Below are positions 52,185 through 61,282 of a DNA stretch of 64,000 nt, in pieces. The number at the start of each line of letters is the position of its first letter. The stretch's first letter is position 1. The stretch is from Verrucomicrobiales bacterium. GTDB lineage: Bacteria > Verrucomicrobiota > Verrucomicrobiia > Verrucomicrobiales > DEV007. Position numbers and translations under genes: made by a program. The notes below the pieces were generated by a model, which saw nothing but the letters and a program-made list of their open reading frames with translations, made no database searches and had not been told where the DNA came from. The stretch covers positions 94,740 through 158,739 of the forward strand of contig JARGPI010000017.1 of NCBI GenBank assembly GCA_029213005.1. The letters are read 5' to 3'.

Positions 52185-52967
52185 TTATTTCTGATAGGGT
52201 TTGTCATTGTACACCTTCAATTCGTAGGAACCGTCCTCCTGCTGCTCAACCATCCAGATGCCGGTGTTAATCAAGCCTCTTCTGGCATCCCCGGTCGGCG
52301 CTTCTTTGAGGAGTAACTTCAAAAGCGACACTCCCGCGCTGTTATGTCCTGCGAGAAGGATTGACTGATCGGACCCGCCGAAACGTTTTTCGATTAATTT
52401 GATAGCATGCAGCGTGGCGTGTTTCATGTAAGCGACTTTTTCGTTTTCACTGATGTCTCGGGGATACTTTTTGTAGTTGTTCTCTGCACCGGGACGAATC
52501 TTTAAGTGCTCAGACTCTTTCTTCGTCAGGGTAATGGCTTCGCCCTTGTTCAGGATCTCTTCCTGCACATCAGGAATCTCATCAGAAAGGATCGTAACCA
52601 TCCCGGGTCCCTCCCTCAGTTCCGGCCATATTTCAGCCTGCTGGTTGGTCGCCTTCAGATAGGGGGCAATCGTGTTATGGGCTCTCCATGCAGGGCTGGA
52701 GGCAATAAAATCAAACTGATACTTCCGGAGCTTTTCGGTGGCCTTCGCGACCTCTTTCAGCCCTTTGGGTGTGAAGACGTCTGGATCGCCTACGTAGGCA
52801 GGCCATTCTGATTCGGGGATTCCTTTCTCCTGCCAGGCTTTCTTGACATTGTGCCCGCCTTCAGCATGCCGGATGTAATATATTTTAAGTCCAGCCTCGG
52901 CTATGCCTGAAACCATTTGTGAAAGGGCCAATGCCCCTATTAACAAGTAACGGTAATTAGTGGTCAT
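52185..52967 (-). CDS. Exported histidine phosphatase family protein
   Basis: From the ATG at 52967 (MTTNYRYLLIGALALSQMVSGIAEA) the protein is 260 residues with a signal peptide and a phosphoglycerate-mutase-like phosphatase domain: catalytic RHAEGGHN in LKIYYIRHAEGGHNVKKAW, IASSPAWRAHNTIAPYL and the second His in ILLAGHNSAGVSLLKLLL. The 53117 start would overlap the upstream sulfatase and adds a non-signal sequence. It is close to the N-terminal domain of the protein at 56768-58387. Its substrate, perhaps a phosphorylated sugar or phytate-like ester, is unknown. It follows the sulfatase gene after 61 bp. Confidence 0.87.
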   Translation of the reverse strand: MTTNYRYLLIGALALSQMVSGIAEAGLKIYYIRHAEGGHNVKKAWQEKGIPESEWPAYVGDPDVFTPKGLKEVAKATEKLRKYQFDFIASSPAWRAHNTIAPYLKATNQQAEIWPELREGPGMVTILSDEIPDVQEEILNKGEAITLTKKESEHLKIRPGAENNYKKYPRDISENEKVAYMKHATLHAIKLIEKRFGGSDQSILLAGHNSAGVSLLKLLLKEAPTGDARRGLINTGIWMVEQQEDGSYELKVYNDKPYQK

Positions 52968-53028
52968 CTTTAAGATTAGAAGGGATTGCCGAACCCGCCT
53001 TCCAGCGGTTGCGTGCAGCCGATCCTGT

Positions 53029-54420
53029 TCATTTGGAAAGCGGTTTGGGGTTGCTGGTAATAGCTGCCGGCCGAATGTTTTCAGCCAGTTCCTGCTCGAA
53101 GGTGTCGATGTATTCACGAAGCCGGGCGACGACTTCTGGATTCTCTTTTAGTACATTCTGCTTCTCTCCGATATCATCTTTCAAATGGTATAGCGCGCTT
53201 GGTCGGCGGTTTTTCACGCGCAGCTTCCAGTCTCCGGAGCGCACTGCTTCCAATTGATTCTTGTTGTGGTAAAAGAAAGCTTCGTATGGGGATTTTCCCT
53301 TTCCTGTGAGGACGGAGCCGATGTCCTTGCCATCAATCACCCGGTCGGCCGGAACTTCTGCGCCGGCCAGCATGGCAAAGGTCGGCAAAAGATCCATTGC
53401 GGTCATTAACTCGTCATTCGTCATGCCGCCGGGAATCGCGGCTGGCCAACGGACCACGGTTGGGACGCGCATGCCGCCTTCGAACGTGGATCCCTTTTTG
53501 CCTTTTAACGGGGTTGATTTCCCGAGTTTGGGACCATTATCAGAAGTGAAGAGCACGAGGGTGTTGTTATCGATGCCCTGCTGCTTCAGAGCGTCGAGAA
53601 TCTGACCGACTGACCAATCAACTTCGGCGATTGCTGAAGTATACATTTTGTCCCGGGTCTTATAGTCGATGGTCTGATTTTGAGCCTCAAGAGCGAGTTT
53701 TGCTTTGAGTGGTGCCGGTACATCTTTCCGAAACGGGGGGGACACGGTGATCGGGCGATGAGGCGTTGGATGGGGGACGTAGAGGAAAAACGGGCTGTTT
53801 TTATTTTCGTTAATGAACTGGACTGCCCGCTCGGTGATCCGTTTTGTCAGATAGTCGGCATCCGGTTCCAGCTCGATCACCGTTTCACCTTCAAGTAACG
53901 GGAGGGGTGGGAATTGATGGGATTTGTTACCGTGAAACGGATGAATATCGTGACTGTAGGGAAGTCCGAAAAACTCATCAAATCCCTGTTGCATGGGTAA
54001 GAATTCCGGCTGATCGCCCAGATGCCACTTTCCGAACATGGCGGTTTTATATCCTGCGGATTTTAACACTTCAGCAATGGTCAATTCAGACGGGTTCAGC
54101 CCTTTGGCATCGCCTGCAACAAGGACGTTTTCAGCCATTCCGACTCGTTTGGGATAGCTTCCGGTCATTAAGGCTGCGCGGGACGGCGTGCAGACCGGCC
54201 CGGCCATGTAAAAACTGGTGAGGCGCGCCCCTTCCTGCGCCATTTGATCGATCCTCGGCGTTTCGACATGCTTTCCCCCGAAGCAACCCAAATCACTATA
54301 GCCCTGATCATCCGTCAGAATCAGGATCATATTCGGTTTCGTATTCTTCGGATCCGCTGCTGGCACCATGCCCCGGCAAGCCAGGAGGCATAGTATCATT
54401 ACTAACTTTGAGTATATCAT
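53029..54420 (-). CDS. Exported sulfatase
   Basis: The 463-residue protein has a signal peptide (LVMILCLLACRGMVPAADP) and an intact sulfatase domain: DDQGYSDLGCFGGKHVETP, formylglycine motif CTPSR in AGPVCTPSRAALMTGSYPKRVG, GKWHLGDQPEFLPMQQGFDEFFGLPYSHDIHPF and FTSDNGP. It is likely active after maturation. It is preceded by an N-terminal sulfatase remnant whose last codon overlaps its ATG, and followed by the histidine phosphatase. Substrate unknown. Confidence 0.94.
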   Translation of the reverse strand: MIYSKLVMILCLLACRGMVPAADPKNTKPNMILILTDDQGYSDLGCFGGKHVETPRIDQMAQEGARLTSFYMAGPVCTPSRAALMTGSYPKRVGMAENVLVAGDAKGLNPSELTIAEVLKSAGYKTAMFGKWHLGDQPEFLPMQQGFDEFFGLPYSHDIHPFHGNKSHQFPPLPLLEGETVIELEPDADYLTKRITERAVQFINENKNSPFFLYVPHPTPHRPITVSPPFRKDVPAPLKAKLALEAQNQTIDYKTRDKMYTSAIAEVDWSVGQILDALKQQGIDNNTLVLFTSDNGPKLGKSTPLKGKKGSTFEGGMRVPTVVRWPAAIPGGMTNDELMTAMDLLPTFAMLAGAEVPADRVIDGKDIGSVLTGKGKSPYEAFFYHNKNQLEAVRSGDWKLRVKNRRPSALYHLKDDIGEKQNVLKENPEVVARLREYIDTFEQELAENIRPAAITSNPKPLSK

Positions 54421-54638
54421 ATGCTTTCGTTCAGTCGTTCGGCAAATAGTGAATGTTTTTCAATGGGATTACTGTTGGTTCGGTTGCCTTCCGACGCCAG
54501 CTTTTCGTTGTGGGGCGTTTTGAGATAGGTGTTGCCCGCAGAGCCAACCTCTTTCCAGCCCGGGTCGTCGATGAGAATGAAAAGTATATTGGTCGGATCT
54601 TCCTTCGCAAAGACTGGTTGGATAGCCGGGAGGATGGT
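54417..54638 (-). pseudogene. Remnant of a sulfatase N-terminus
   Basis: This frame (opened by a TGA at 54641-54639, with no start codon) encodes the end of a signal peptide and the sulfatase N-terminal motif: ILPAIQPVFAKEDPTNILF, then ILIDDPGWKEVGSAGNTYLK and TPHNEKLASEGNR. It then runs out of similarity and stops at 54417, overlapping the ATG of the intact sulfatase. The catalytic CxPSR motif and the rest are missing. It is about 74 codons and appears to be a deletion remnant of a former third sulfatase. Confidence 0.75.
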
Positions 54639-54676
54639 TCAGATTCATCCAGGTGGGTCGCTCGAATAGATTCTCG

Positions 54677-56527
54677 CTACTTTGCCAACGCGATGTCGCT
54701 GTATTGCATATACCCATTGGCATCAATGATCGAAAAGCAGTAGGCGTGAATGCCCGGCGGGATTGAAGCACTGGCGCTGAACCCGTCTTTGCTAATATCT
54801 GCCAAAGCGCGCATTCCTGGCAGTTTGGTATCGTCTGGTTTGCTCACGTACTCACGACTTCTATGCTTACTTTTAGCCTCTTTCGATCGATAAATCACAT
54901 AGGCGGTTTTGATCGCCGGGCCGGAATTATTCACCGAGAGTTTCGCCAGCCGGTTTGTTTTATCAAACCCGCCATGCGAAACGACTGCGGACGGCTTTCC
55001 ATGGCCTGCGAAGTCAGGATTCAAATAGGGGCCTTCCGCATGGTTGGCAATCAGTTCTTTTTCGAGGGTTGCGCTGAGTCGCTCCACAACCGGTCGGAAC
55101 TCTGGGTTTTCCGCCAGATTGTTGGCTTCTTCAAGATCGTTGCGCTCACCGCTACTGTAGAGTTGATACAGTTCGTAGTCATTGGTGGCGTATCGTTTGT
55201 ATAGTTTGAAATCGCCGCTTCGAATCGATGACTTCATGGCTTCCGTGGAGTTGTGCGGGAAGTGCCAGAAGAGATGGTCACGCTCCACGCCTTTGGCATC
55301 GACGATCTTTTGGGATTCGCCTTTAAGGACCGGCGAGATATCGAGACCGCTAAGTTTTTCGTGATCTTCCTTTGCAATCTTTGAGCCCGTTATTTCCAGT
55401 ATCGTCGGGAAATAGTCGAGCTGGTTGACCAGACCATCGTAGCGGCTGCCTGGTTTGATTCCCGGTCCGGTTATCACCATAGGCACGCGGACACCGCCTT
55501 CTTCGGCATGCTTTTTGCCGTACTTCAAAGGGGCGTTATCGGATAGGATTTCTTTTCCTTTTAGTTCTGCACCGCCGTTGTCTGACGTGAAAAACAAATA
55601 GGTGGTTTCGATCAGTTTTTGACCCGGGTTTCTTGGGTCGTCGGCTTTTTCAAGGAATTCAACAATCCGCCCAAGGCTCCAGTCGACACTGGTGACCATC
55701 GAAGCGAAGTAGGGATTTTGCTGCCCGGGCAGCGACATCGCGCCGGGTTTGGGAGGGAAAGGCTGTCCAAATTTGTCGCAGTAATATTCGAGCAATTCGC
55801 CGTTCCGCGTCAACATCGGCCAGTGCACCATCCAGTGGCAGAGATTGAGAAAAAACGGCTGATCTTTGCTGCCGGCCATAAACTGAATCGCTGAATCGGT
55901 CACCTCGTCGTAGGGGTAGGAGATGCCTTTCGGTTTCTTATCACTCAAGGGCGGGTACTTTTCTTGACTCAGCGGTTACTTTTTATCTTTAGCAGTGGCA
56001 AAACCTTTGGTCCGATCATCCATACCACGATGGATCCCTCGCTCCTGATTTACGACCTCGAAACCATAGCTGGCAGCGTCGAGCCCGACGTGCCATTTGC
56101 CGGAGTGTCCCGTTTTGTAGCCGTTTGCCTTCATCGCATCTGCCAGAGTCAGGAGGTTCAAATCCAGAGGCGCCTGCAGGTATGGCGCGACAACCGGTTG
56201 ATCCTTCGGCGTTTTCTTCAGCACACCGAGATCGACGTGGGTCATGCCTATTTTCGCGGGATGCTGTCCCGTGATAATACCAGCACGTGAAGGCGAACAA
56301 GTCGGGGCGGGTGAATAGCCCTGTGTGATATTCATGCCGGATTTTGCCAGCTTGATAAGGTTCGGGGTCTCGTAGGGACACGGATTGTCCAACTCATTGA
56401 GCTGCACATCCTGCCAACCGAGGTCATCGACGTAGAAAATGATGACATTGGGTTTCTCCGTTGCAGTTACTGAAATCGCCAAAAACAGGAGAAGGCACGT
56501 CAGGGCAATATTTTTGAGGAAGATCAT
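54677..56527 (-). pseudogene. Sulfatase gene interrupted by an in-frame TAA
   Basis: The first part (56527-55976) encodes a signal peptide and sulfatase N-terminal domain (FYVDDLGWQDV, formylglycine motif CSPSR in TCSPSRAGIITGQHPAKIG, SGKWHVG). It stops at a TAA (55978-55976) after ATAKDKK. The same frame continues at once as PLSQEKYPPLSDKKPKGISYPYDEVTDSAIQFM and on to the C-terminal part (FTSDNGGAELKGKE, LFWHFPHN) to 54677. One TAA is thus the only lesion in a gene of about 616 codons. A TTG at 55948 could restart translation but would give a fragment without the active site. Likely a recent pseudogene, unless it is a sequencing error. Confidence 0.85.
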
Positions 56528-56767
56528 TTTTAGGAATACTTACGTTACGAAGAATCGTATCTCGAATTGAACCTGTCGTCTATTGGTCGTTTTGCCGATG
56601 CGGGTCCCGTAACAGGAGGGGGGGACTGACTCCGCATTCGCTGAATGACTTGGCCTTCGGTGACATTGCCCGATGCCGGGTGCAGAGGTTCTTCGTCAGG
56701 GTCGGTTGCCGGCGTCCGGTCCCGAGAAAAGTCACCCCACCTGTCCTCTTCGAGTTTGGCCGCTCTC
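56528..56767. other. 240-bp intergenic region
   Basis: This gap between the sulfatase pseudogene start and the stop of the phosphatase/Ig-like gene carries the second copy of the leader element (56556-56601). The rest shows no gene; short open frames here have no recognisable features. Confidence 0.5.
56556..56601 (-). promoter_or_regulatory. Leader element shared with the giant surface protein gene (copy 2)
   Basis: It matches 51881-51926 at 34 of 46 aligned positions. It lies 28 bp upstream of the start of the interrupted sulfatase. The ATCGG...CCAAT arms pair less well here (one mismatch on the minus strand), so conservation at the DNA level is at least as likely as an RNA structure. Confidence 0.55.
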
Positions 56768-58387
56768 TCATTCCCCATCATTCACGTCGACCACTAATGT
56801 CATCGTATCGCTGGTTCCCGTTCTATTATCAACGCTGACTTTGAAGACGTTCGCGCCTGCATCATCATTACCTGGAGTGCCGCTCAAAGTGCCATCACCA
56901 GCTACCACCAACCATGACGGGCCGGTCACTTTAGAATAGGTCAAGTTGCTGCCGCTGGCGGTCCCGGCCAGAGTGCTACTGAATACACTGCCCGCTTTCG
57001 CACGCGGCTTACGAATCCAGGAACTGTTGAAACTCGCGCGATCACTCGTCACCGTGAACGACCCGGTGAGATCACGGATCCTGAATTTATCGGTCGGGCA
57101 GGAAAGCGTCAGGGTCTTGGATGGTGCGAATGTGAAATCATCATCGCCTGTAGTGACCACGGTCTTCAAGCCACTATCGCCCTCGCCGAAAACATAGGTG
57201 TCATCGGCTCCATAGATTCCGTCAAAGCCATTGAATTGAACCGCAGTTCCATCCTCGGCATCCAGCACTACGTTTTCAACGGAGAATCGAATGGAGTCGC
57301 CGGATTCGACATACCGTTTGTCCGAGACGCCGAAGTATTCATCTCTCATGTGAGCCTGCGCAGGAGCGCCCAATGTCACTGACGATTCCTTTTTTGTATC
57401 GGTAATGCGCCCACCCGTAAACCCTTTCACCCGAATGTCCCAGGATAGAGAATCGTTCAAGCCGCCGGCTCCGTCGAAATCCTGATTCACTAGCGAAAAC
57501 GAATAGACAACATCCAGCTCATCCTTCGCTTTCGTGATGGTGACATCGGGATGCCTCTCACTCCGGCCATCGACTTTTCCACTCGATAAATCGGCACGTA
57601 AATCATCAAACCGGACGGTTCTGGAACCAGCAATCGCGCTTTCAACCATAACCGAATTAGAAATCATCTGCTTGAATGAACCATCAGCTTGTTGTTCGAC
57701 CATCCAGATCCCGGTGTTCTCAATCGAATCATGATCAACTTCTTTGGTAAGCAATCTGAGGAGATTTTTGCCACTGGCGCCGTGTCCCGCCAGGAGGATC
57801 GCCTGATCCGTCCCGCCGAATCGCTCCATAATCAAATCTATCGCTGCCTGATAAACCACGATAGCCGCCGCGGCCTCGCGCTCTTCATCGTCCCCGTAGT
57901 CGGGAATATTGAAGTGGTTTTCCGCACCTGGACGCAGGGCAAACCAGTCGGTTTCGTCTGCCGGCAAAGTAATCAATTTTCCTTCACCCAAAATCGGATC
58001 AGTGACTTTCGGTAGATCCGGATCAAAGAGATAGTCACCGCTGACCGACAGCTCCTTGAGCTCCGGCCAGATCTCGCCTGTGGACCCGGTGTGTTTCATG
58101 TAGGGCAAGATGGTATTGCGCGAGCGCCACAACGGACTCGAAGCAATAAAATCGAAGCGATATTCCAGCTCGTGCAGGGTGCCGGATACCGCAGCCAGTT
58201 GTTTTTTCCCCAACGGCGTGAACCTATCGGGATCGCCCACATAATCTGGCCAATCTATTTCCGGCACATCTTCCCAGTCCCGTTTCACATTGTGCCCTCC
58301 TTCGGCGTGGCGGATGTAATAGATCTTCAGACCCGCTTCGCAAACGCTCACAGAACAAAGCAAACTAAGCAGAATAAGACGAAACAT
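56768..58387 (-). CDS. Exported histidine phosphatase with C-terminal Ig-like domains
   Basis: From the ATG at 58387 (MFRLILLSLLCSVSVCEAG) the protein is about 539 residues. The N-terminal half is a histidine phosphatase (LKIYYIRHAEGGHNVKRDW, IASSPLWRSRNTILPYM, ILLAGHGASGKNLLRLL), close to the protein at 52185. The C-terminal half has beta-rich regions and an Ig-like putative domain at the end (SKVTGPSWLVVAGDGTLSGTPGNDDAGANVFKVSVDN). The Ig-like part may anchor or bind sugar. Upstream ATGs at 58438 and 58525 give long leaders without a signal-like n-region and are less likely. It lies 112 bp after the esterase gene. Confidence 0.83.
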   Translation of the reverse strand: MFRLILLSLLCSVSVCEAGLKIYYIRHAEGGHNVKRDWEDVPEIDWPDYVGDPDRFTPLGKKQLAAVSGTLHELEYRFDFIASSPLWRSRNTILPYMKHTGSTGEIWPELKELSVSGDYLFDPDLPKVTDPILGEGKLITLPADETDWFALRPGAENHFNIPDYGDDEEREAAAAIVVYQAAIDLIMERFGGTDQAILLAGHGASGKNLLRLLTKEVDHDSIENTGIWMVEQQADGSFKQMISNSVMVESAIAGSRTVRFDDLRADLSSGKVDGRSERHPDVTITKAKDELDVVYSFSLVNQDFDGAGGLNDSLSWDIRVKGFTGGRITDTKKESSVTLGAPAQAHMRDEYFGVSDKRYVESGDSIRFSVENVVLDAEDGTAVQFNGFDGIYGADDTYVFGEGDSGLKTVVTTGDDDFTFAPSKTLTLSCPTDKFRIRDLTGSFTVTSDRASFNSSWIRKPRAKAGSVFSSTLAGTASGSNLTYSKVTGPSWLVVAGDGTLSGTPGNDDAGANVFKVSVDNRTGTSDTMTLVVDVNDGE

Positions 58388-58499
58388 GGGCACATCGCTT
58401 GTGGACGAGGCTTTGAACTGACGGGGCGAGAATTTCATGATCCTTAGAGTTGAGAAGGCACTCATCCGGTGGTGCCGATTATTGCCATTAGGTTGTCTT

Positions 58500-59621
58500 T
58501 CACTTCCGGGCCACGAGAAATTCAACGGTGCGTTTCACAATCTCACCTCGCGATGGCTCAATCGGGGCGTCGACGCTGCGCCAATTGTGTCCCGCGTTTT
58601 TGACGAATAGGATCTCAACCGGGGCGTCGATGGTTTTCAATGCTTCCTGCATGCGGTAAGCTTGTTTTACGGGAATGGTGGTATCCTTATCGCCTTGAAT
58701 CATTAACAGCGGAGGGCTGTCTTCGGTCAGGTAATTCACGGGACTCATCTCGCGGTATCGCTCCAGCTTATCAGTGGGGCCGGTATCGGAACCCATGATG
58801 CGGGCACCAAAACGGTCACGAAACCCCTTGCGATCGTCATGGTTGAATAATTGCGGGTCTTCGAAATCGCACGGCCCATACCACGATACGCCTGCCACTG
58901 TTTTGTATGGATACTTTGCGAGTTCCGGGTCTCCAGGTAATGTATCCGGAGGTGACAGCAGAACCATTTGCGCGAGATGGCCCCCGGCCGAATCGCCGAA
59001 AGTATAGATTTTCATTGGATCAATTCCGAGCGCCTCCCTATGGGCGGATAAGAAGCGAAGCGCATCCTTCGAATCGATCACACAATCGCGCATCGCCGTG
59101 CCGGCATCCGCTTTAACGAGGCGATAGCCAACCGATGCCACGCAGAACCCTTGCTTGAGCAGTGCCTTGTGCACGACATTGAATGAGGCATTACCGGCTC
59201 CCTGCTTACTCCCTGCCGCCCAGCCTCCACCGTGGGTATAGAGAACCACGGGCTTTGCAGTGCTGTTATCCACATTCGGAAAATAAAAATCCAGATAGAC
59301 AGGGCGGGAATCCACCCTTTTAAAGATCACATTGCGAATCTGCTTCCCGGGGCTGTCTACGTATTTAAGCGGGACGCTTTTAAACTCTTCCAGATCCAGC
59401 GCCCCATCCTTATTTTTATCGTGACGTTTGAGCTTTTTCCACTGAGTCGGATTCTCCTCAGATTTAAATAGCCCATCCTTATCAAGGTCTAGCTTTGAAA
59501 ACCCACGATTACCGACCTTAGCCATGTAAGTGTCAGTGGAGTCTTTTAAAGGCTCCAATCCATAGCTGCTCGCCGCAAAAGAAATCGCGAGCGCGACAAA
59601 AGTGTTTCGAATTATTTTCAT
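58500..59621 (-). CDS. Exported alpha/beta-hydrolase (esterase) with EF-hand pair
   Basis: The 373-residue protein has a signal peptide (FVALAISFAASSYGLEP), an EF-hand-like pair (DLDKDGLFKSEE and DKNKDGALDLEE) and an alpha/beta-hydrolase domain with oxyanion HGGGWAAGS, the nucleophile elbow GDSAGGH, and a late His in NAGHNWRSVD. This fits a BD-FAE or carboxylesterase-type acyl hydrolase that may remove acetyl or feruloyl groups from plant or algal polysaccharides. It is the first gene of a likely minus-strand run that continues into the phosphatase gene. Confidence 0.87.
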   Translation of the reverse strand: MKIIRNTFVALAISFAASSYGLEPLKDSTDTYMAKVGNRGFSKLDLDKDGLFKSEENPTQWKKLKRHDKNKDGALDLEEFKSVPLKYVDSPGKQIRNVIFKRVDSRPVYLDFYFPNVDNSTAKPVVLYTHGGGWAAGSKQGAGNASFNVVHKALLKQGFCVASVGYRLVKADAGTAMRDCVIDSKDALRFLSAHREALGIDPMKIYTFGDSAGGHLAQMVLLSPPDTLPGDPELAKYPYKTVAGVSWYGPCDFEDPQLFNHDDRKGFRDRFGARIMGSDTGPTDKLERYREMSPVNYLTEDSPPLLMIQGDKDTTIPVKQAYRMQEALKTIDAPVEILFVKNAGHNWRSVDAPIEPSRGEIVKRTVEFLVARK

Positions 59622-60491
59622 GTAAATTTTATGGTTTCAGTTCGTTCGCCAACTCATCACCGCGAGCGCGGCAGGGTCTCAAAATGCAGGGATACAGGAA
59701 TGCCGGCTTAAACCGCAAAGAGGCAGAGATGTCTGGTGTTTCTGCACAAACGGGGCAAATGCGGCCCGCTTTTAATCTTTCTTCATGATTGGGATCGTGT
59801 TGTTTTCCGAACCTTGTCACGATTCGTGAAACTGTTTCAAAGTTTTTTACGACATTTTCAGGAAGTTTTCCGCGGTTCAAAAAATGGTTGATCAATTTTC
59901 AGGCAGAGGAATGCGGGCAAAGGAACCGGATTCTTTAGGTTGGCCCGGGCCTACTCACATATCACGGAGGGTTGAGTAGCGGATCCGGACAACTGTACAG
60001 TGAACAGACGTTGACGAAAAAAGTCTACAGCCGGCCGCAATGTAGCGGAATTTGCAAAAAATTCCGACGTTACGGGAACTAACGCGTGGAGTCCCCAAAG
60101 CCCGATACGAAAGGGCATAGAGACACGAAACCCTATCCACGAACCCAAAGCTTCGGTGGCCGAATTTTTTGCAAATTCCGCTACTGAGGACTTTTTGCGT
60201 CGACGTCTGTACCGTCGTCCGGTGAGAGATTTCAGAATGGATCCAACCAAGTGGTTTAACGAGCGGCCGGAATTCGGATTACCATCCGCCTGCTCAGTCA
60301 GGAAAAGTTGCCTGCCCCTAACCACGCAAACAGCACGGCAACCATGAAATGGCCTGATAAGGGGCGTTTAACCGGCATTCCACCCGGGCTGGTAGCCTGA
60401 TCAATCTGGGTTCACCTTCTTTTCTTGGTACGGAATCATACAACGAGGGTCGGGAGTTGACTAGCCACCCTTATCAGGGTTTGAATATTCC
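59622..60491. other. 870-bp non-coding region
   Basis: This region between the esterase and the antitoxin gene shows no convincing gene; open frames here carry no domain signature. It contains a long foldback element at 59985-60222 (listed separately). Confidence 0.6.
59985..60222. repeat. Foldback element with long inverted repeats
   Basis: The ends CCGGAC (59985-59990) and GTCCGG (60217-60222) open imperfect inverted repeats of about 80 bp. Inside them is a perfect 23-bp inverted pair, 60042-60064 and 60162-60184 (GTAGCGGAATTTGCAAAAAA begins the left arm), and a further near-match with AAAAAAGTC/GACTTTTTGCGTC. The spacer is about 97 bp. It has no transposase, so it is MITE-like or a large RNA hairpin. 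Confidence 0.75.
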
Positions 60492-60737
60492 ATGCCTGAA
60501 ACCGTCACAACCCACGAGGCGAAAACTCATCTATCGAGGCTTCTTGCAGAAGTTGAACAGGGTAAGAGCTTCACCATTGCCCGTGGCAAAAAACCAGTGG
60601 CTGTACTTTCTCCTGTCGCCAAAGCACCGACGGAGCGTCCCAAAGTTGGGGATCTTCTCGGAGAGCCTGATCCTGTGCCGGAATCAGCGCTGCTACCAGT
60701 TTCCGATGTCGAATTAGAGAATGAGTGGGGGCTGTAA
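60492..60737 (+). CDS. Type II antitoxin, Phd/YefM family
   Basis: The 81-residue protein matches the Phd/YefM N-terminal fold: TVTTHEAKTHLSRLLAEVEQGKSFTIARGKKPVAVLSPV, followed by a short tail for toxin binding (ELENEWGL). Such antitoxins bind DNA as dimers, repress their own operon and neutralise a PIN or RelE-type toxin. The PIN-domain gene follows after 33 bp, so they form a TA pair. The partner is frameshifted, so the antitoxin may be left unneeded. Confidence 0.9.
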   Translation: MPETVTTHEAKTHLSRLLAEVEQGKSFTIARGKKPVAVLSPVAKAPTERPKVGDLLGEPDPVPESALLPVSDVELENEWGL

Positions 60738-60770
60738 CAGGCTGCGAGATCACTTCTGAATAAGCCCGTC

Positions 60771-61156
60771 GTGAATCTTTTACTCGATACCTGCTCGTTT
60801 CTTTGGTTGACCCGTGAGCCGTCGAAACTCTCGCCGACCGCCGTTGACCTGATTAACGATGAAGAAAATCTCCTGTTTCTTAGCGAGGTGAGCATCATGG
60901 AAATGGTGATGAGGAACTCGGCGAGTAAGCTTCCGTTTTCAGATCCTCCCAAAGAATGGATACCCGCCAGGTTGGAATACCACCAGGTGACGGCTCTACC
61001 TATTGTGCCGGATGTCATTTATCTGAGCGGAGAATGGACAGAGTGCACCACGATCCCTTCGATCGGCTTATTGCCGCTCATGCCATCAGTGAAGGCTTAA
61101 CCATTATTTCGCCGGATCATCCACTCTCGCAGTTAGGTGCAAGCCTGTTTTGGTAG
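60771..61156 (+). pseudogene. PIN-domain toxin (VapC-like), frameshifted
   Basis: Translation from the GTG at 60771 gives LLLDTCSFLWLTREPSKLSP (catalytic Asp in LDTC) and proceeds to YLSGEW, but the end of the domain lies in another frame, starting near 61030: VHHDPFDRLIAAHAISEGLTIISPDHPLSQ (conserved DPFDR and SPD). A single missing base near 61030-61040 explains this; without it the frame ends at 61100 in an unrelated tail. Active PIN toxins cut tRNA or mRNA; this copy lacks the last catalytic Asp. It could also be a sequencing error. It follows the antitoxin gene. Confidence 0.8.
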
Positions 61157-61282
61157 TTTCTGACAAAAAGCGGCTAACATGATTTTTGAGATTTGAACCT
61201 GGATCAGATGCAGGCCTTTTAGAAAGCTGATTCGAGTCGATTTTCGATCCTCTTACTGACAATTTGCCTCGCTGTTTGTCAA

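Noticed and set aside
54469..54771. Minus-strand open frame of 100 codons
   Set aside because: It is in a different frame from the real sulfatase remnant and lacks recognisable sequence.
56545..56781. Minus-strand open frame of 78 codons
   Set aside because: It overlaps the leader element and the end of the phosphatase gene and shows no protein-like pattern.
59629..59895. Open frame on the minus strand with an 88-residue product
   Set aside because: No signature, no good start signal, in a region dominated by repeats; likely non-coding.
59991..60008. ACTGTACAGTGAACAG resembling the 22-bp repeat core
   Set aside because: It lacks the CCT centre and the 22-bp phase and is part of the foldback element arm.
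59951..60325. Open frames across the foldback element
   Set aside because: Their composition simply follows the inverted repeats; no domain and overlapping frames on both strands.
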